Source of the DNA: Pseudomonas guariconensis
Lineage (GTDB): Bacteria; Pseudomonadota; Gammaproteobacteria; Pseudomonadales; Pseudomonadaceae
DNA length: 64,000 bases
Assembly (NCBI RefSeq): GCF_015680235.1
Contig: NZ_JADLJL010000014.1
Span: 51,420-115,419 of the forward strand
Direction of reading: 5' to 3'
A model generated the notes under the pieces. The model saw nothing but the letters and a program-made list of their open reading frames with translations, did no database searches and was not told where the DNA came from. Positions 1 to 7,779 of this stretch are shown one piece after another. Position 1 is the first letter of the stretch. The number at the start of each line of letters is the position of its first letter. Made by a program: the position numbers and the translations under genes.

Positions 1-162
1 GCGCGGGGTCTGCGCAGTGGCGAGCTTCTTGAACAGCTCCTGCTGCTCGGGGAAGACGTCATGGTGAAACCGCAGGAAGCCGTCGACGATATGCTTCAGG
101 GCGGCATCGGCACTTTCGGCGGGGGCAGCCGGGACGACCTTGGATGGGTCCTTGACGGGCAT
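1..162 (-). CDS. Beta-class carbonic anhydrase, N-terminal 54 residues (cut by window edge)
   Basis: Only the first 54 codons are present; the gene runs off the left edge. The peptide begins MPVKDPSKVVPAAPAES and continues with LKHIVDGFLRFHHDVFPEQQ, which matches the N-terminus of Pseudomonas beta-carbonic anhydrases (reversible CO2 hydration, zinc enzyme, cytoplasmic). The zinc-binding Cys/His/Cys residues lie further on and cannot be checked here. The start is supported by an AGAGGA ribosome site about 7 bases upstream. The identification rests on recalled similarity of the leader peptide, so it is likely but not proven. Confidence 0.75.
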   Translation of the reverse strand, partial: MPVKDPSKVVPAAPAESADAALKHIVDGFLRFHHDVFPEQQELFKKLATAQTPR

Positions 163-471
163 GATTCATCCTCTTGACGGTGTGTAGGGTAAGTTCCAGT
201 TTACCGGGTAAAGATTCTGGTTATGCAGGGCGTTAGATGCCGGGCACGGCCCATTCATCACAATCTCTTGTGGGCTCACGCTACCGTGGAAAACTTAACT
301 GAAACTGAATTTGGAGGCTCTAGAACGGGCGTTCCAGCTCCGAAAGGCGGGAAATCGATAATAGCAAAAAAGCATCAGCAGCCAATAGCCTGGAAGAAAA
401 ATATTGGATGCCATGAGCCAGGCTAGGGATGGCTTTTTAACCTATTGCGGCTGCACAACGCCCCAGGCCGT
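163..471. other. Intergenic stretch, no gene supported
   Basis: About 310 bases between the carbonic anhydrase start and the end of the radical SAM gene. It is more AT-rich than its surroundings and should contain the carbonic anhydrase promoter, but I see no convincing -35/-10 pair. An open frame at 223-426 has no ribosome site, unusual composition for this genome and no recognisable protein signature. A short stem GCCAT/ATGGC followed by a T run (about 410-438) could be a weak terminator. Confidence 0.5.
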
Positions 472-1530
472 TCAAAACAACGCCATCTGCCCACCCGGCG
501 GGCAGAATGCGGTGCAGTCCAGCGGCTGTGCCTCCCGCCCTTGGAACCCCAACCGGCGCATGGCCTTGGCGAACCGCTGCGCCAAGAGCTCGGCGAAGAT
601 CCCTTCGCCGCGCATCCTCGAACCAAAGCGACTGTCGTACAGCTCGCCACCTCGACTCTGACGGATCAGGCTGAGCACATGGGCAGCCCGTTGCGGGTAG
701 TGATCGTGCAGCCATTGCTCGAACAGCGGCGCAACCTCCAGCGGCAGACGCAGCATCATATAGGCCGCGCTCTGCGCACCGGCTTCCTTGGCTGCTTCCA
801 GCAAGTGCTCCAGCTCGCTGTCGTTGATCATCGGGATCATCGGCGAGCACAACACGCCCACCGGCACGCCTGCCTCACGCAACACCCGAATGGCCCGCAA
901 CCGCGCCTTGGGCGACGCGGCCCGCGGCTCCAGGGTGCGCTTGAGATCGTCATCCAGCGTGGTCAGGCTGATCATCACCCGGGCCAGCCGCTGGCTGGCC
1001 AGCTCGGCGAGCAAATCCAGGTCGCGCAGCACCAGCGAGCCTTTGGTGACGATGGTCACCGGGTGGCGATAGCGCAGCAACACGTCCAGCAGGCGCCGGG
1101 TCAGGCGTTGTTCCCGTTCGATGGGCTGGTAGGGGTCGGTGTTCGAGCCCAGGTTGATCGGCGCACAGATATAGCCCGGTTTGCTCAATTGCTGCTCGAG
1201 CACCTCTGCCGCGTTGGTCTTGGCGATCAGCTTGGTCTCGAAGTCCAGCCCAGGGGAAAGATCCCAATAGGCATGGCTGGGGCGGGCGTAGCAGTATATG
1301 CAGCCATGCTCGCAGCCCCGGTAGGGATTGATGGAGCGGTCGAAGGGCAGGTCGGGTGACGTATTGCGGGTGATGATACTCTTGGCCGTTTCGAACCGCA
1401 CCTCGGTGCCCTGGGTCTGCGGCACTTCCTGGTACCAGCCATCGTCTTCCGCCACGCTGTGGGCCGGGGAAAAACGATTGTGCGGGTTATGGGCCGTGCC
1501 TCGGCCCTTTTGCGGTGCTGGAGAAAACAT
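472..1530 (-). CDS. SplB-type radical SAM protein (PA0069-like), SOS-controlled
   Basis: A 352-residue protein with the radical SAM cluster motif CEHGCIYC (CxxxCxxC) near residue 75, preceded by NPYRGCEHG, as in the COG1533 (spore photoproduct lyase-like) family. It binds a 4Fe-4S cluster and S-adenosylmethionine; the substrate is unknown, and a DNA repair role is inferred only from the family and the regulation. The frame is open further upstream (to 1605), but the ATG at 1530 has an AAGGAG site at the right spacing and lies directly behind a LexA box at 1542-1561, so this start is chosen. The P. aeruginosa homologue PA0069 is a known LexA-regulon member. The upstream neighbour on the same strand is a peptidase gene that ends at 1611. 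Confidence 0.85.
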   Translation of the reverse strand: MFSPAPQKGRGTAHNPHNRFSPAHSVAEDDGWYQEVPQTQGTEVRFETAKSIITRNTSPDLPFDRSINPYRGCEHGCIYCYARPSHAYWDLSPGLDFETKLIAKTNAAEVLEQQLSKPGYICAPINLGSNTDPYQPIEREQRLTRRLLDVLLRYRHPVTIVTKGSLVLRDLDLLAELASQRLARVMISLTTLDDDLKRTLEPRAASPKARLRAIRVLREAGVPVGVLCSPMIPMINDSELEHLLEAAKEAGAQSAAYMMLRLPLEVAPLFEQWLHDHYPQRAAHVLSLIRQSRGGELYDSRFGSRMRGEGIFAELLAQRFAKAMRRLGFQGREAQPLDCTAFCPPGGQMALF

Positions 1531-1541
1531 CGCGCACTCCT

Positions 1542-1561
1542 TACTGTATTTATATACAGTA
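1542..1561. promoter_or_regulatory. LexA (SOS) box upstream of the radical SAM gene
   Basis: The 20-mer tactgtatttatatacagta fits the consensus taCTGTatatatatACAGta, with intact CTGT and ACAG half-sites 8 bases apart. It ends 12 bases upstream of the ATG at 1530, so LexA bound here would block the promoter or early transcription. This predicts DNA-damage induction. Confidence 0.88.
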
Positions 1562-1610
1562 ATCCTGTACGAAGGTTCATTCCAGCACCTTTGGTCAGCC
1601 GACAACCGGC

Positions 1611-3626
1611 TCAGGCGATGCCAAGCCAGCGCAAGAACGGCTCGATGCTTGTCTTGCGACCGAGGAAGGCTTCCACACCGTCCGATACTTGCCGCGAGGC
1701 GCCCGGGTCGAACAGTGTCTCTTGGAAGCGCCGACCGACCTCACGATCGAGCAGGCCGTGCCGCTCGAAACGGGTAAATAGATCGGCGGCGTTCACCTCT
1801 GCCCAAATGTAGGCGTAGTACCCGGCTTCATAGCCTTGAACGATGTGGTTGAAGCCATGCGCAGGTTTCTCGAAATCCGCCAACGGCCAGCACCCGCAAC
1901 GTTCGCGGCACTCCACCAGGCGCTGCTCCACAGGTTTGCCATCCAGCGGTGTCGAGTGCAGTTCGAGGTCGAATAGCGCCAGGCTCAAATCATCGGCAAA
2001 TGCCTGGAGCGCATTGGACCGCCGCACGGCCAATTCAGCCTCGACCTCGTCCTTCGTCGGCTTTCGCCCGGTCACAGCGTGGGCACCAATCCCGGCCAGG
2101 TACTCGGCATTCCATACCCAGCGCTCGAGCAGCTTGCCGTGGAGTTCCACACCGTCGGTGCCGTTTCGGCGCGGGTCCGACAACAGATGGTTGGTCGTGC
2201 GCACCGACAGCAGGTGCAGGCCATGCCCGAACTCATGGAACAGTTTTCTCAAGGCCAGATGGTCGAGCAGCGCCGGCCCTCCCTCCGCGCCGGGCGCGAT
2301 TTCGCTGTACACGATGGCCATGGCAGGATGGTAGCGACCTTCGGCATCCACCCGCCTGTTACGGACATAATCCGTGGCCGGAACGTTGAATGTCTTGTTC
2401 GGGTACAGAAGCAGATCCAGGTACAGGTAGCCGACGAATGCATGGTCCTGGTGCACTTCGAACGTCATGACGCTGGGATGCCAGCGAGGCAGCGAAGCTG
2501 TGGTCACGGTCAGACCGAACAGTCGTTGTGCCAGGTCGATCAAGGCCGCGACGACCTGGTCCAGGGAGAAGAATTCCCGAAAATCGGTGCTGAGGGTCGC
2601 GAGTCTGCGCGACAGCAGATAAGCGATGTCCCAAGGCCGTACCTCATCCAGCCCTCGCGCCTTGCCCTGCGCCTCGATTTCGCGCCGAGCCTGCAGCATC
2701 GCAGGGCGGACCCGGTCCGCCAGATCGAGCAGCAACAGGCGTACCTGCTCCACCGAGCGCGCATCCTTGGCTTCGATGGCCAGCTGCGAAAAGCTGCCGA
2801 ACCCCAGTAAACGGGCATGCTGGTGGCGCAAATCTGCCAATTTCCCGAGGATCGTACCGTTGTCCTGCTCGGGGTCCTCATGGACACCGCGCTGGTGATA
2901 GGCCCGGTAGGCCTGCTCGCGAAGGCTGCGATCCTCGGCAAATTCAAGCACCGCCTTGCAAGGGCCGTCCTCGCACGCTATCAGCCAGTCGCCTTGGGCC
3001 AATGCCTGAGCACCGGCGCGCTCGGCCATTTCTGCACGCACTGGCTTCGGTAACCCGAGCAAACGCTGTTCGTCGTCGATCCAGATACCCGACTGCCCTA
3101 CGCTTGTATCGACGTTGAGGAAGAATTCGAATGCCAGCGCGCCGATCTGTTTTTCCAGCGCGTCGAGGCGGTCGCGCTGATCGTCGTCCAACAACACGCC
3201 GGCCAGCCTGGACTCCTTGAGTATGCGCTGCAAGGTGGCGTGTTCATGGGCATCCAGGCTGGCCCCGACGGCACTGTCGGCCAGACGCTCATACAAGGTA
3301 TACAGAGGCCTGCTTCGCACCTTTTTCCGGAACAGCTTATCGATGCGGTCGCGGCCCTGCCAGATCGCGTCCGCCCATTCATTGCCCCGGTATGCCAGCG
3401 GCGTGGAGGCATAGGTCACAGCCTGCATGTCGGCGTCCAGGGCTTCGACCGCAAGCACCAGATCGTCCCATGTGGGCAGCTGTCGTTGATTCTCGATGAT
3501 CCTTTCCATGCCCACTTCATGCTCCGTGGCGCGCTGCTCGAAGGCAGCAGGCACGTGTTCGAGCAGCACGGCGTCATAGTCGACCGGCGTGAGACTGTCG
3601 TTAAGTAAGGGGTTTTTCTCTTGCAT
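1611..3626 (-). CDS. M3-family zinc oligopeptidase (second PrlC-like paralogue)
   Basis: A 671-residue cytoplasmic metallopeptidase. The thimet oligopeptidase signature LFHEFGHGLHLL (HExxH: two zinc ligands plus the catalytic Glu) lies around residue 460. It starts MQEKNPLLNDSLTPVDYDAV, parallel to the PrlC N-terminus nearby, so it is a divergent paralogue of the oligopeptidase A gene at 4032-6083. Expected role: cleavage of short peptides. The ATG at 3626 has a GGGAG site 7 bases upstream. A 7-bp inverted repeat with a 4-base loop lies just before it. It lies on the same strand as the zinc-ribbon/prlC pair, 127 bases downstream, so it may be read through from prlC or have its own promoter. 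Confidence 0.88.
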   Translation of the reverse strand: MQEKNPLLNDSLTPVDYDAVLLEHVPAAFEQRATEHEVGMERIIENQRQLPTWDDLVLAVEALDADMQAVTYASTPLAYRGNEWADAIWQGRDRIDKLFRKKVRSRPLYTLYERLADSAVGASLDAHEHATLQRILKESRLAGVLLDDDQRDRLDALEKQIGALAFEFFLNVDTSVGQSGIWIDDEQRLLGLPKPVRAEMAERAGAQALAQGDWLIACEDGPCKAVLEFAEDRSLREQAYRAYHQRGVHEDPEQDNGTILGKLADLRHQHARLLGFGSFSQLAIEAKDARSVEQVRLLLLDLADRVRPAMLQARREIEAQGKARGLDEVRPWDIAYLLSRRLATLSTDFREFFSLDQVVAALIDLAQRLFGLTVTTASLPRWHPSVMTFEVHQDHAFVGYLYLDLLLYPNKTFNVPATDYVRNRRVDAEGRYHPAMAIVYSEIAPGAEGGPALLDHLALRKLFHEFGHGLHLLSVRTTNHLLSDPRRNGTDGVELHGKLLERWVWNAEYLAGIGAHAVTGRKPTKDEVEAELAVRRSNALQAFADDLSLALFDLELHSTPLDGKPVEQRLVECRERCGCWPLADFEKPAHGFNHIVQGYEAGYYAYIWAEVNAADLFTRFERHGLLDREVGRRFQETLFDPGASRQVSDGVEAFLGRKTSIEPFLRWLGIA

Positions 3627-3642
3627 GGCATGACTCCCTGCC

Positions 3643-3660
3643 CGTGTTGATCACAACACG
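3643..3660. promoter_or_regulatory. Inverted repeat upstream of the M3 peptidase gene
   Basis: CGTGTTG and CAACACG are perfect 7-base arms around ATCA, centred about 25 bases before the start codon at 3626. It could be an operator or an mRNA hairpin in the leader. No regulator can be assigned. Confidence 0.35.
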
Positions 3661-3753
3661 AGCATGGAGCGACGAAGACGATGCGAGGGGAGGCATATCT
3701 ACCGCCCGCAGTAGAAGAGGCACGCCACGGGCGATCCACGTGGCGCGACGGCC

Positions 3754-4035
3754 TTATTCAGCCGGTTTCTTCAGCTTCGGATTGGGGAAGAACTGCACCG
3801 TCTGTACCTGGACCGGCGCCGCCTTGGGCGCCGCCTGGTTGACCCGCGTGCCCAACTCCTTGGGTACCGAGAGGCCCTGTTCGTTCAGGGTGTCGGTGAA
3901 GCCACAGGCCACGCATTCGCGGTGCGGTACGCCGTCCTCGCTCCACATCATCAGCTTGTCGGGTTCGCTGCACGCCGGGCAGACAGCCCCGGCGATGAAG
4001 CGCTTCTTGGTCTTGGTCACAGGTGCCTCGCTCAT
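3754..4035 (-). CDS. YheV-family zinc-ribbon protein
   Basis: A 93-residue protein with two CxxC pairs, CPAC near residue 19 and CVAC near residue 41, making a zinc ribbon, followed by a Pro/Lys-rich tail ending in PNPKLKKPAE. This matches the YheV family (putative metal-binding, function unknown), which is commonly encoded directly downstream of prlC in gammaproteobacteria. Its ATG overlaps the prlC stop by 4 bases (ATGA), so the two are translationally coupled. Confidence 0.85.
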   Translation of the reverse strand: MSEAPVTKTKKRFIAGAVCPACSEPDKLMMWSEDGVPHRECVACGFTDTLNEQGLSVPKELGTRVNQAAPKAAPVQVQTVQFFPNPKLKKPAE

Positions 4036-6083
4036 GCCGCCGCGTCCTCGGTCAGGCCACTATGGCGCAGCAAGGCGTCGATGGAAGGCTCACGACCGCG
4101 GAAGTCGACGAACAGCACCATCGGCTCTCGGGAGCCGCCACGGGCCAGGATCGCCTCGCGGAAAGCGCGGCCGGTCTCGGCATTGAGCACGCCTTCTTCC
4201 TCGAAGCGCGAGAAGGCATCGGCCGAGAGCACTTCAGCCCACTTGTAGCTGTAGTAGCCCGCTGCATAACCGCCCGCGAAGATATGGGCGAAGCTGTTGG
4301 GGAAGCGGTTGTAGGCCGGCGGGCGCATCACCGACACCTCGTCGCGCACCCCTTCGAGCACCTGCAGCACACTTCGGCCATCGCCGTGGTTGGCATGCAG
4401 CTCGAAGTCGAACAGCGAGAACTCCAGCTGGCGCACCATCATCATGCCGGACTGGAAGTTCTTGGCTGCCAGCATCTTGTCCAGCAGGTCTTGGGGCAGG
4501 GGCTCGCCGGTCTCGTAGTGGCCGGAAATCAGCGCCAGGCCTTCAGGTTCCCAGCACCAGTTCTCCATGAACTGGCTCGGCAGCTCCACCGCATCCCAGG
4601 CCACGCCGTTGATGCCGGAAACGCCAGCATGCTCGATGCGGGTCAGCAGGTGGTGCAAGCCATGGCCGAACTCGTGGAACAGCGTGGTGACTTCGTCGTG
4701 GGTCAGCAGCGCAGGCTTGCCGGGCGCGGCCGGGGTGAAGTTGCACACCAGGTTCGCCACCGGGCTCTGCAGTGCACCGGCCGCCGTGCGACGGCGGTCG
4801 CGAGCGCCATCCATCCAGGCGCCGCCGCGCTTGTTGGCGCGGGCGTACAAGTCGAAGAAGAAGCGGCCCACATGCTGGCCGTTTTCCTTGATCTCGAACA
4901 GGCGCACGTCCGGGTGCCAGGCGTCGAAGCCCTTGAGCTCGGTAATTTCGATGCCGTACAGGCGCTGGACGATAGAGAACAGGCCCGACAGCACCTTGTC
5001 GATCGGGAAGTAGGCGCGCAGGGCCTCTTGCGACACGCTGTAGCGCTGCTCGCGCAGTTTCTCGCCGTAGTAGCCGGCGTCCCAGCTGGACAGCTCCGGG
5101 CAACCTTGCTCGGCCGCATAGGCCTTGAGCTGTTCCAGGTCCTGGGCAGCGAACGGCTTGCTGCGCTTGGCCAGGTCACGCAGGAAGCTCAGCACCTGGT
5201 CGCTGGACTCGGCCATCTTGGTGGCCAGGCTCAACTCGGCGTAATGCTTGTAGCCCAGCAACTCGGCCAGCTCTTGGCGCAGGTCGAGAATCTCGCTCAT
5301 CACCGGGCCGTTGTCGAACTGGCCGGCATTCGGGCCTTGGTCCGAGGCGCGGGTGCAGTAGGCGGCGTAGAGCTCTTCACGCAGGGCGCGATCGGTGGCG
5401 TAGGTCATCACCGCGTAGTAGCTGGGGAATTCCAGGGTGATCAGCCAGCCGTCCAGGCCTTTGGCCTGGGCCGCGGCGGCCATCTGCGCCTTGGCCGAGT
5501 CGGTCAGGCCGTCGAGCTGCGCCTCGTCGCTGACATGCTTGGTCCAGGCCTGGGTAGCGTCGAGCAACTGGTTGGAGAAACGGCTGCCCAATTCGCTCAG
5601 GCGGCTTTGCACTTCGGCGTAGCGCTGTTGCTTCTCGGCCGGCAGGTCGATACCGGACAGGCGGAAGTCTCGCAGGGCATGGTCGATGATGGTTTTCTGG
5701 GCAGCGTCGAAGCCAGCGGCTTCCGGGCTATTGGCCAGGGCCTGGTAGGCTTCGAACAGCTCGCGGTTCTGCCCCAGCTCGGTGGAGTAGGCGCTCAAGG
5801 CCGGCAGGCACGACTCGTACGCTTCGCGCAGCTCCTTGCTGTTGCACACCGCATTGAGGTGGCTGACCGGGCTCCAGGCAGCGCCCAGGCGGTCGTTGAG
5901 TTCATCCATGGCCAGCACCAGGCCGGCCCAGGTCGGGTTCTTGCCTTGCTGTTCGAGGATCTTTGCAATGGCTTTGCGGTTGTCGGCCAGGATCTGCTCG
6001 ATCGCCGGCAGCACATGTTCGGCACGGATCGCCGAGAAGGGCGGCAGATCGTAGGACTGCAGAAGCGGGTTGTTCGCACTCAC
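4032..6083 (-). CDS. prlC: Oligopeptidase A
   Basis: A 683-residue M3-family zinc metallopeptidase with LFHEFGHGLHHLL around residue 465. Oligopeptidase A degrades short peptides and cleaved signal peptides in the cytoplasm. The length fits the family. The start is a GTG (MSANNPLLQSYDLPPFSAI); the ribosome site is weak (AAGG about 14 bases upstream). It is followed by the overlapping zinc-ribbon gene and is divergent from the gamma-carbonic anhydrase-like gene at 6187. A 700-codon antisense open frame across the gene is a codon-bias artefact. Confidence 0.95.
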   Translation of the reverse strand: MSANNPLLQSYDLPPFSAIRAEHVLPAIEQILADNRKAIAKILEQQGKNPTWAGLVLAMDELNDRLGAAWSPVSHLNAVCNSKELREAYESCLPALSAYSTELGQNRELFEAYQALANSPEAAGFDAAQKTIIDHALRDFRLSGIDLPAEKQQRYAEVQSRLSELGSRFSNQLLDATQAWTKHVSDEAQLDGLTDSAKAQMAAAAQAKGLDGWLITLEFPSYYAVMTYATDRALREELYAAYCTRASDQGPNAGQFDNGPVMSEILDLRQELAELLGYKHYAELSLATKMAESSDQVLSFLRDLAKRSKPFAAQDLEQLKAYAAEQGCPELSSWDAGYYGEKLREQRYSVSQEALRAYFPIDKVLSGLFSIVQRLYGIEITELKGFDAWHPDVRLFEIKENGQHVGRFFFDLYARANKRGGAWMDGARDRRRTAAGALQSPVANLVCNFTPAAPGKPALLTHDEVTTLFHEFGHGLHHLLTRIEHAGVSGINGVAWDAVELPSQFMENWCWEPEGLALISGHYETGEPLPQDLLDKMLAAKNFQSGMMMVRQLEFSLFDFELHANHGDGRSVLQVLEGVRDEVSVMRPPAYNRFPNSFAHIFAGGYAAGYYSYKWAEVLSADAFSRFEEEGVLNAETGRAFREAILARGGSREPMVLFVDFRGREPSIDALLRHSGLTEDAAA

Positions 6084-6186
6084 GGTTTAGATACCTTGGC
6101 AGGAGGAAACACGGGACCATCTTAATTACAATCGACGCCGACCGCAGCAGGCAGCCCGCCTATCGGCATTCAAGAGGGGCGCTATC

Positions 6187-6729
6187 ATGGCCATTCGAAG
6201 CTTTCAGCAACACACTCCCAAGCTTGGACCACGGGTTTTCGTCGACCGTTCGGCAGTGGTGCTGGGTGACGTCGAGATCGGCGAGGACAGCTCGGTCTGG
6301 CCGCTGACCGTGGTGCGCGGCGACATGCACCGTATTCGCATCGGGGCACGCACCAGTGTGCAGGATGGTAGCGTGCTGCATATCACCCACGCCGGGCCGT
6401 TCAATCCAGAGGGATTCCCGTTGCTGATCGGCGATGACGTGACCATCGGTCACAAAGTCATGTTGCACGGCTGTACACTGGGCAGCCGCATTCTGGTGGG
6501 CATGGGCAGCACCATCATGGATGGCGCGGTGGTCGAGGACGACGTGATCATCGGCGCCGGCAGCCTGGTACCGCCTGGCAAGCGCCTGGAAAGCGGCTAC
6601 CTGTACGTAGGCAGCCCGGTGAAGCAGGCACGCCCGCTGACCGACAAGGAGCGTGCGTTTTTCCCCTACAGCGCCGCCAACTACGTCAAGCTCAAGGACC
6701 AGCACCTGGCCGAAGGCTACGACCGATAG
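6187..6729 (+). CDS. Gamma-carbonic anhydrase family protein (YrdA-like)
   Basis: A 180-residue left-handed beta-helix (hexapeptide repeat) protein. Successive turns are visible as VVLGDVEIG, SVWPLTVVRGDMHRIRIG, VTIGHKVMLHGCTLG and VIIGAGSLVPPG. The HKVMLHGC turn carries a zinc-ligand histidine typical of the family. Carbonic anhydrase activity has not been shown for most YrdA proteins, so function is open. GAGGGG lies ahead of the ATG. It is divergent from prlC across about 100 bases and followed by a REP pair. Confidence 0.9.
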   Translation: MAIRSFQQHTPKLGPRVFVDRSAVVLGDVEIGEDSSVWPLTVVRGDMHRIRIGARTSVQDGSVLHITHAGPFNPEGFPLLIGDDVTIGHKVMLHGCTLGSRILVGMGSTIMDGAVVEDDVIIGAGSLVPPGKRLESGYLYVGSPVKQARPLTDKERAFFPYSAANYVKLKDQHLAEGYDR

Positions 6730-6743
6730 CCCACCACGCACCG

Positions 6744-6824
6744 GTAGGAGCAGGCCTATCCCGCGATGAGGCAGGGCCCGATATCACCGTCGCCCTTGAT
6801 CGCGGGGCAAGTCCGCTCCCACAA
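6744..6824. repeat. REP pair, family 1, inverted
   Basis: A plus-oriented copy (GTAGGAGCAGGCCTATCCCG) and an inverted copy (CGGGGCAAGTCCGCTCCCAC) of the P. putida REP core GTGGGAGCGGGCTTGTCCCG flank a short spacer. They lie after the stop of the gamma-carbonic anhydrase-like gene and may protect or terminate its transcript. Confidence 0.85.
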
Positions 6825-6881
6825 GGGATCAACGCTAGCCGCTGCCACACAGTGAAACGGCTCATAGATACCGAGAACACC

Positions 6882-7532
6882 ATGCACCAGCAGAACATCC
6901 TCTTCGACCTCGACGGCACCCTGACCGACCCGCGCCTGGGCATCACCCGCTCGATCCAGTACGCCCTGGCCAAGCTGGGTATCGACGAGCCGGACCTGGC
7001 CCGCCTCGAGCACTTCATCGGCCCACCCTTGCTGCAGGCCTTCATGCAGTTCTACAACTTCGACGAGGCCAAGGCCTGGGATGCGGTGAACTTCTACCGC
7101 GAGCGCTTCAGCGTCACCGGCCTGTACGAGAATCTGGTATTCGACGGCGTACCGGAGCTGCTCGAGGCCCTGAACGGCCAAGGCCGTACGCTGTACATCG
7201 CCACCTCCAAACCCTGGGAGTTCGCGCGCGAGATCGCTCGGCACTTCGCCTTCGATCACCACTTCAAGGTGATCTATGGCAGCGAACTGGATGGCACCCG
7301 TACCAACAAGGTCGAGCTGATTCGCCATTTGCTGGACGAGGAAGGCCTGGACCCGGCGCAGACCCTGATGATCGGTGATCGCAAGCATGACCTGATCGGC
7401 GCGCACAGCAACGGTTTGCAGGCAGTGGCGGTGGGGTATGGCTTTGGCAGTCACGAAGAGCTGTCGGCCGAAGCGCCAGCGTTCCATTTCCAGACGCTGG
7501 CGCAGATGCATCAGGCATTCGCCAGCCGGTGA
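6882..7532 (+). CDS. HAD-family phosphatase (phosphoglycolate phosphatase-like)
   Basis: A 216-residue HAD hydrolase. Motif I is DLDGTLTDP near residue 8, motif II is TSKPWEF, and motif III/IV is MIGDRKHDLIGAHSNG. The alpha-helical cap of the Gph/PGP type follows motif I. It is predicted to hydrolyse a small phosphorylated metabolite; the exact substrate cannot be told. The frame also opens at a GTG (6852), but conservation normally begins at MHQQNILFDLDGT, so ATG 6882 is preferred although its ribosome site (GAG) is weak. Confidence 0.85.
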   Translation: MHQQNILFDLDGTLTDPRLGITRSIQYALAKLGIDEPDLARLEHFIGPPLLQAFMQFYNFDEAKAWDAVNFYRERFSVTGLYENLVFDGVPELLEALNGQGRTLYIATSKPWEFAREIARHFAFDHHFKVIYGSELDGTRTNKVELIRHLLDEEGLDPAQTLMIGDRKHDLIGAHSNGLQAVAVGYGFGSHEELSAEAPAFHFQTLAQMHQAFASR

Positions 7533-7539
7533 TTGCGTG

Positions 7540-7598
7540 GGGCTGCGCTGTCGCACAAAGAACAAGCGGCTAGCGCAACCTCCCTCTGTGGGAGCGGC
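7540..7598 (+). repeat. Composite repeat unit, copy 1 (non-REP leader plus REP start)
   Basis: The segment starting gggctgcgctgtcgcacaaa recurs at 17253-17311 with about four mismatches over 59 bases, and both copies run directly into a family-1 REP. It lies outside coding sequence, just after the HAD gene. Confidence 0.75.
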
Positions 7599-7775
7599 GG
7601 TGCGGCGGTCCGACTTGTCCCGCGATCAAGGGCGAAGCCCTTGCCAGGCGACGGTGATATCGGGCCCGGCCCAATCGCGGGACAAGCCCGCTCCCACAAA
7701 GACCTGCAAAATCAAATAGTTATGCGTTGTTCTGTGGGAGCGGGCTTGCCCCGCGATTTGGGCCGCAAAGCGGTC
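7588..7775. repeat. REP cluster, three family-1 copies
   Basis: Three copies are visible: a degenerate copy at 7588-7626 interrupted by about 16 extra bases, an inverted copy at 7675-7697 and a clean copy at 7733-7756 (GTGGGAGCGGGCTTGCCCCG) followed by a GGGCCGCAAAGCGG hairpin. They fill the gap between the convergent HAD and aminopeptidase genes. Confidence 0.85.
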
Positions 7776-7779
7776 CCCT

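Noticed and set aside
223..426. 67-codon open frame between the carbonic anhydrase and radical SAM genes
   Set aside because: No ribosome site, no recognisable features, and composition unlike real genes here.
3735..3742. CCACGTGG core resembling parS
   Set aside because: Flanks are GAT and CGC, not GTT and AAC; it is part of a local CGCCACG/CGTGGCG hairpin.
4023..6125. A 700-codon open frame on the plus strand
   Set aside because: Antisense to prlC, rich in Gln/His/Val/Gly as expected from mirrored codon bias.
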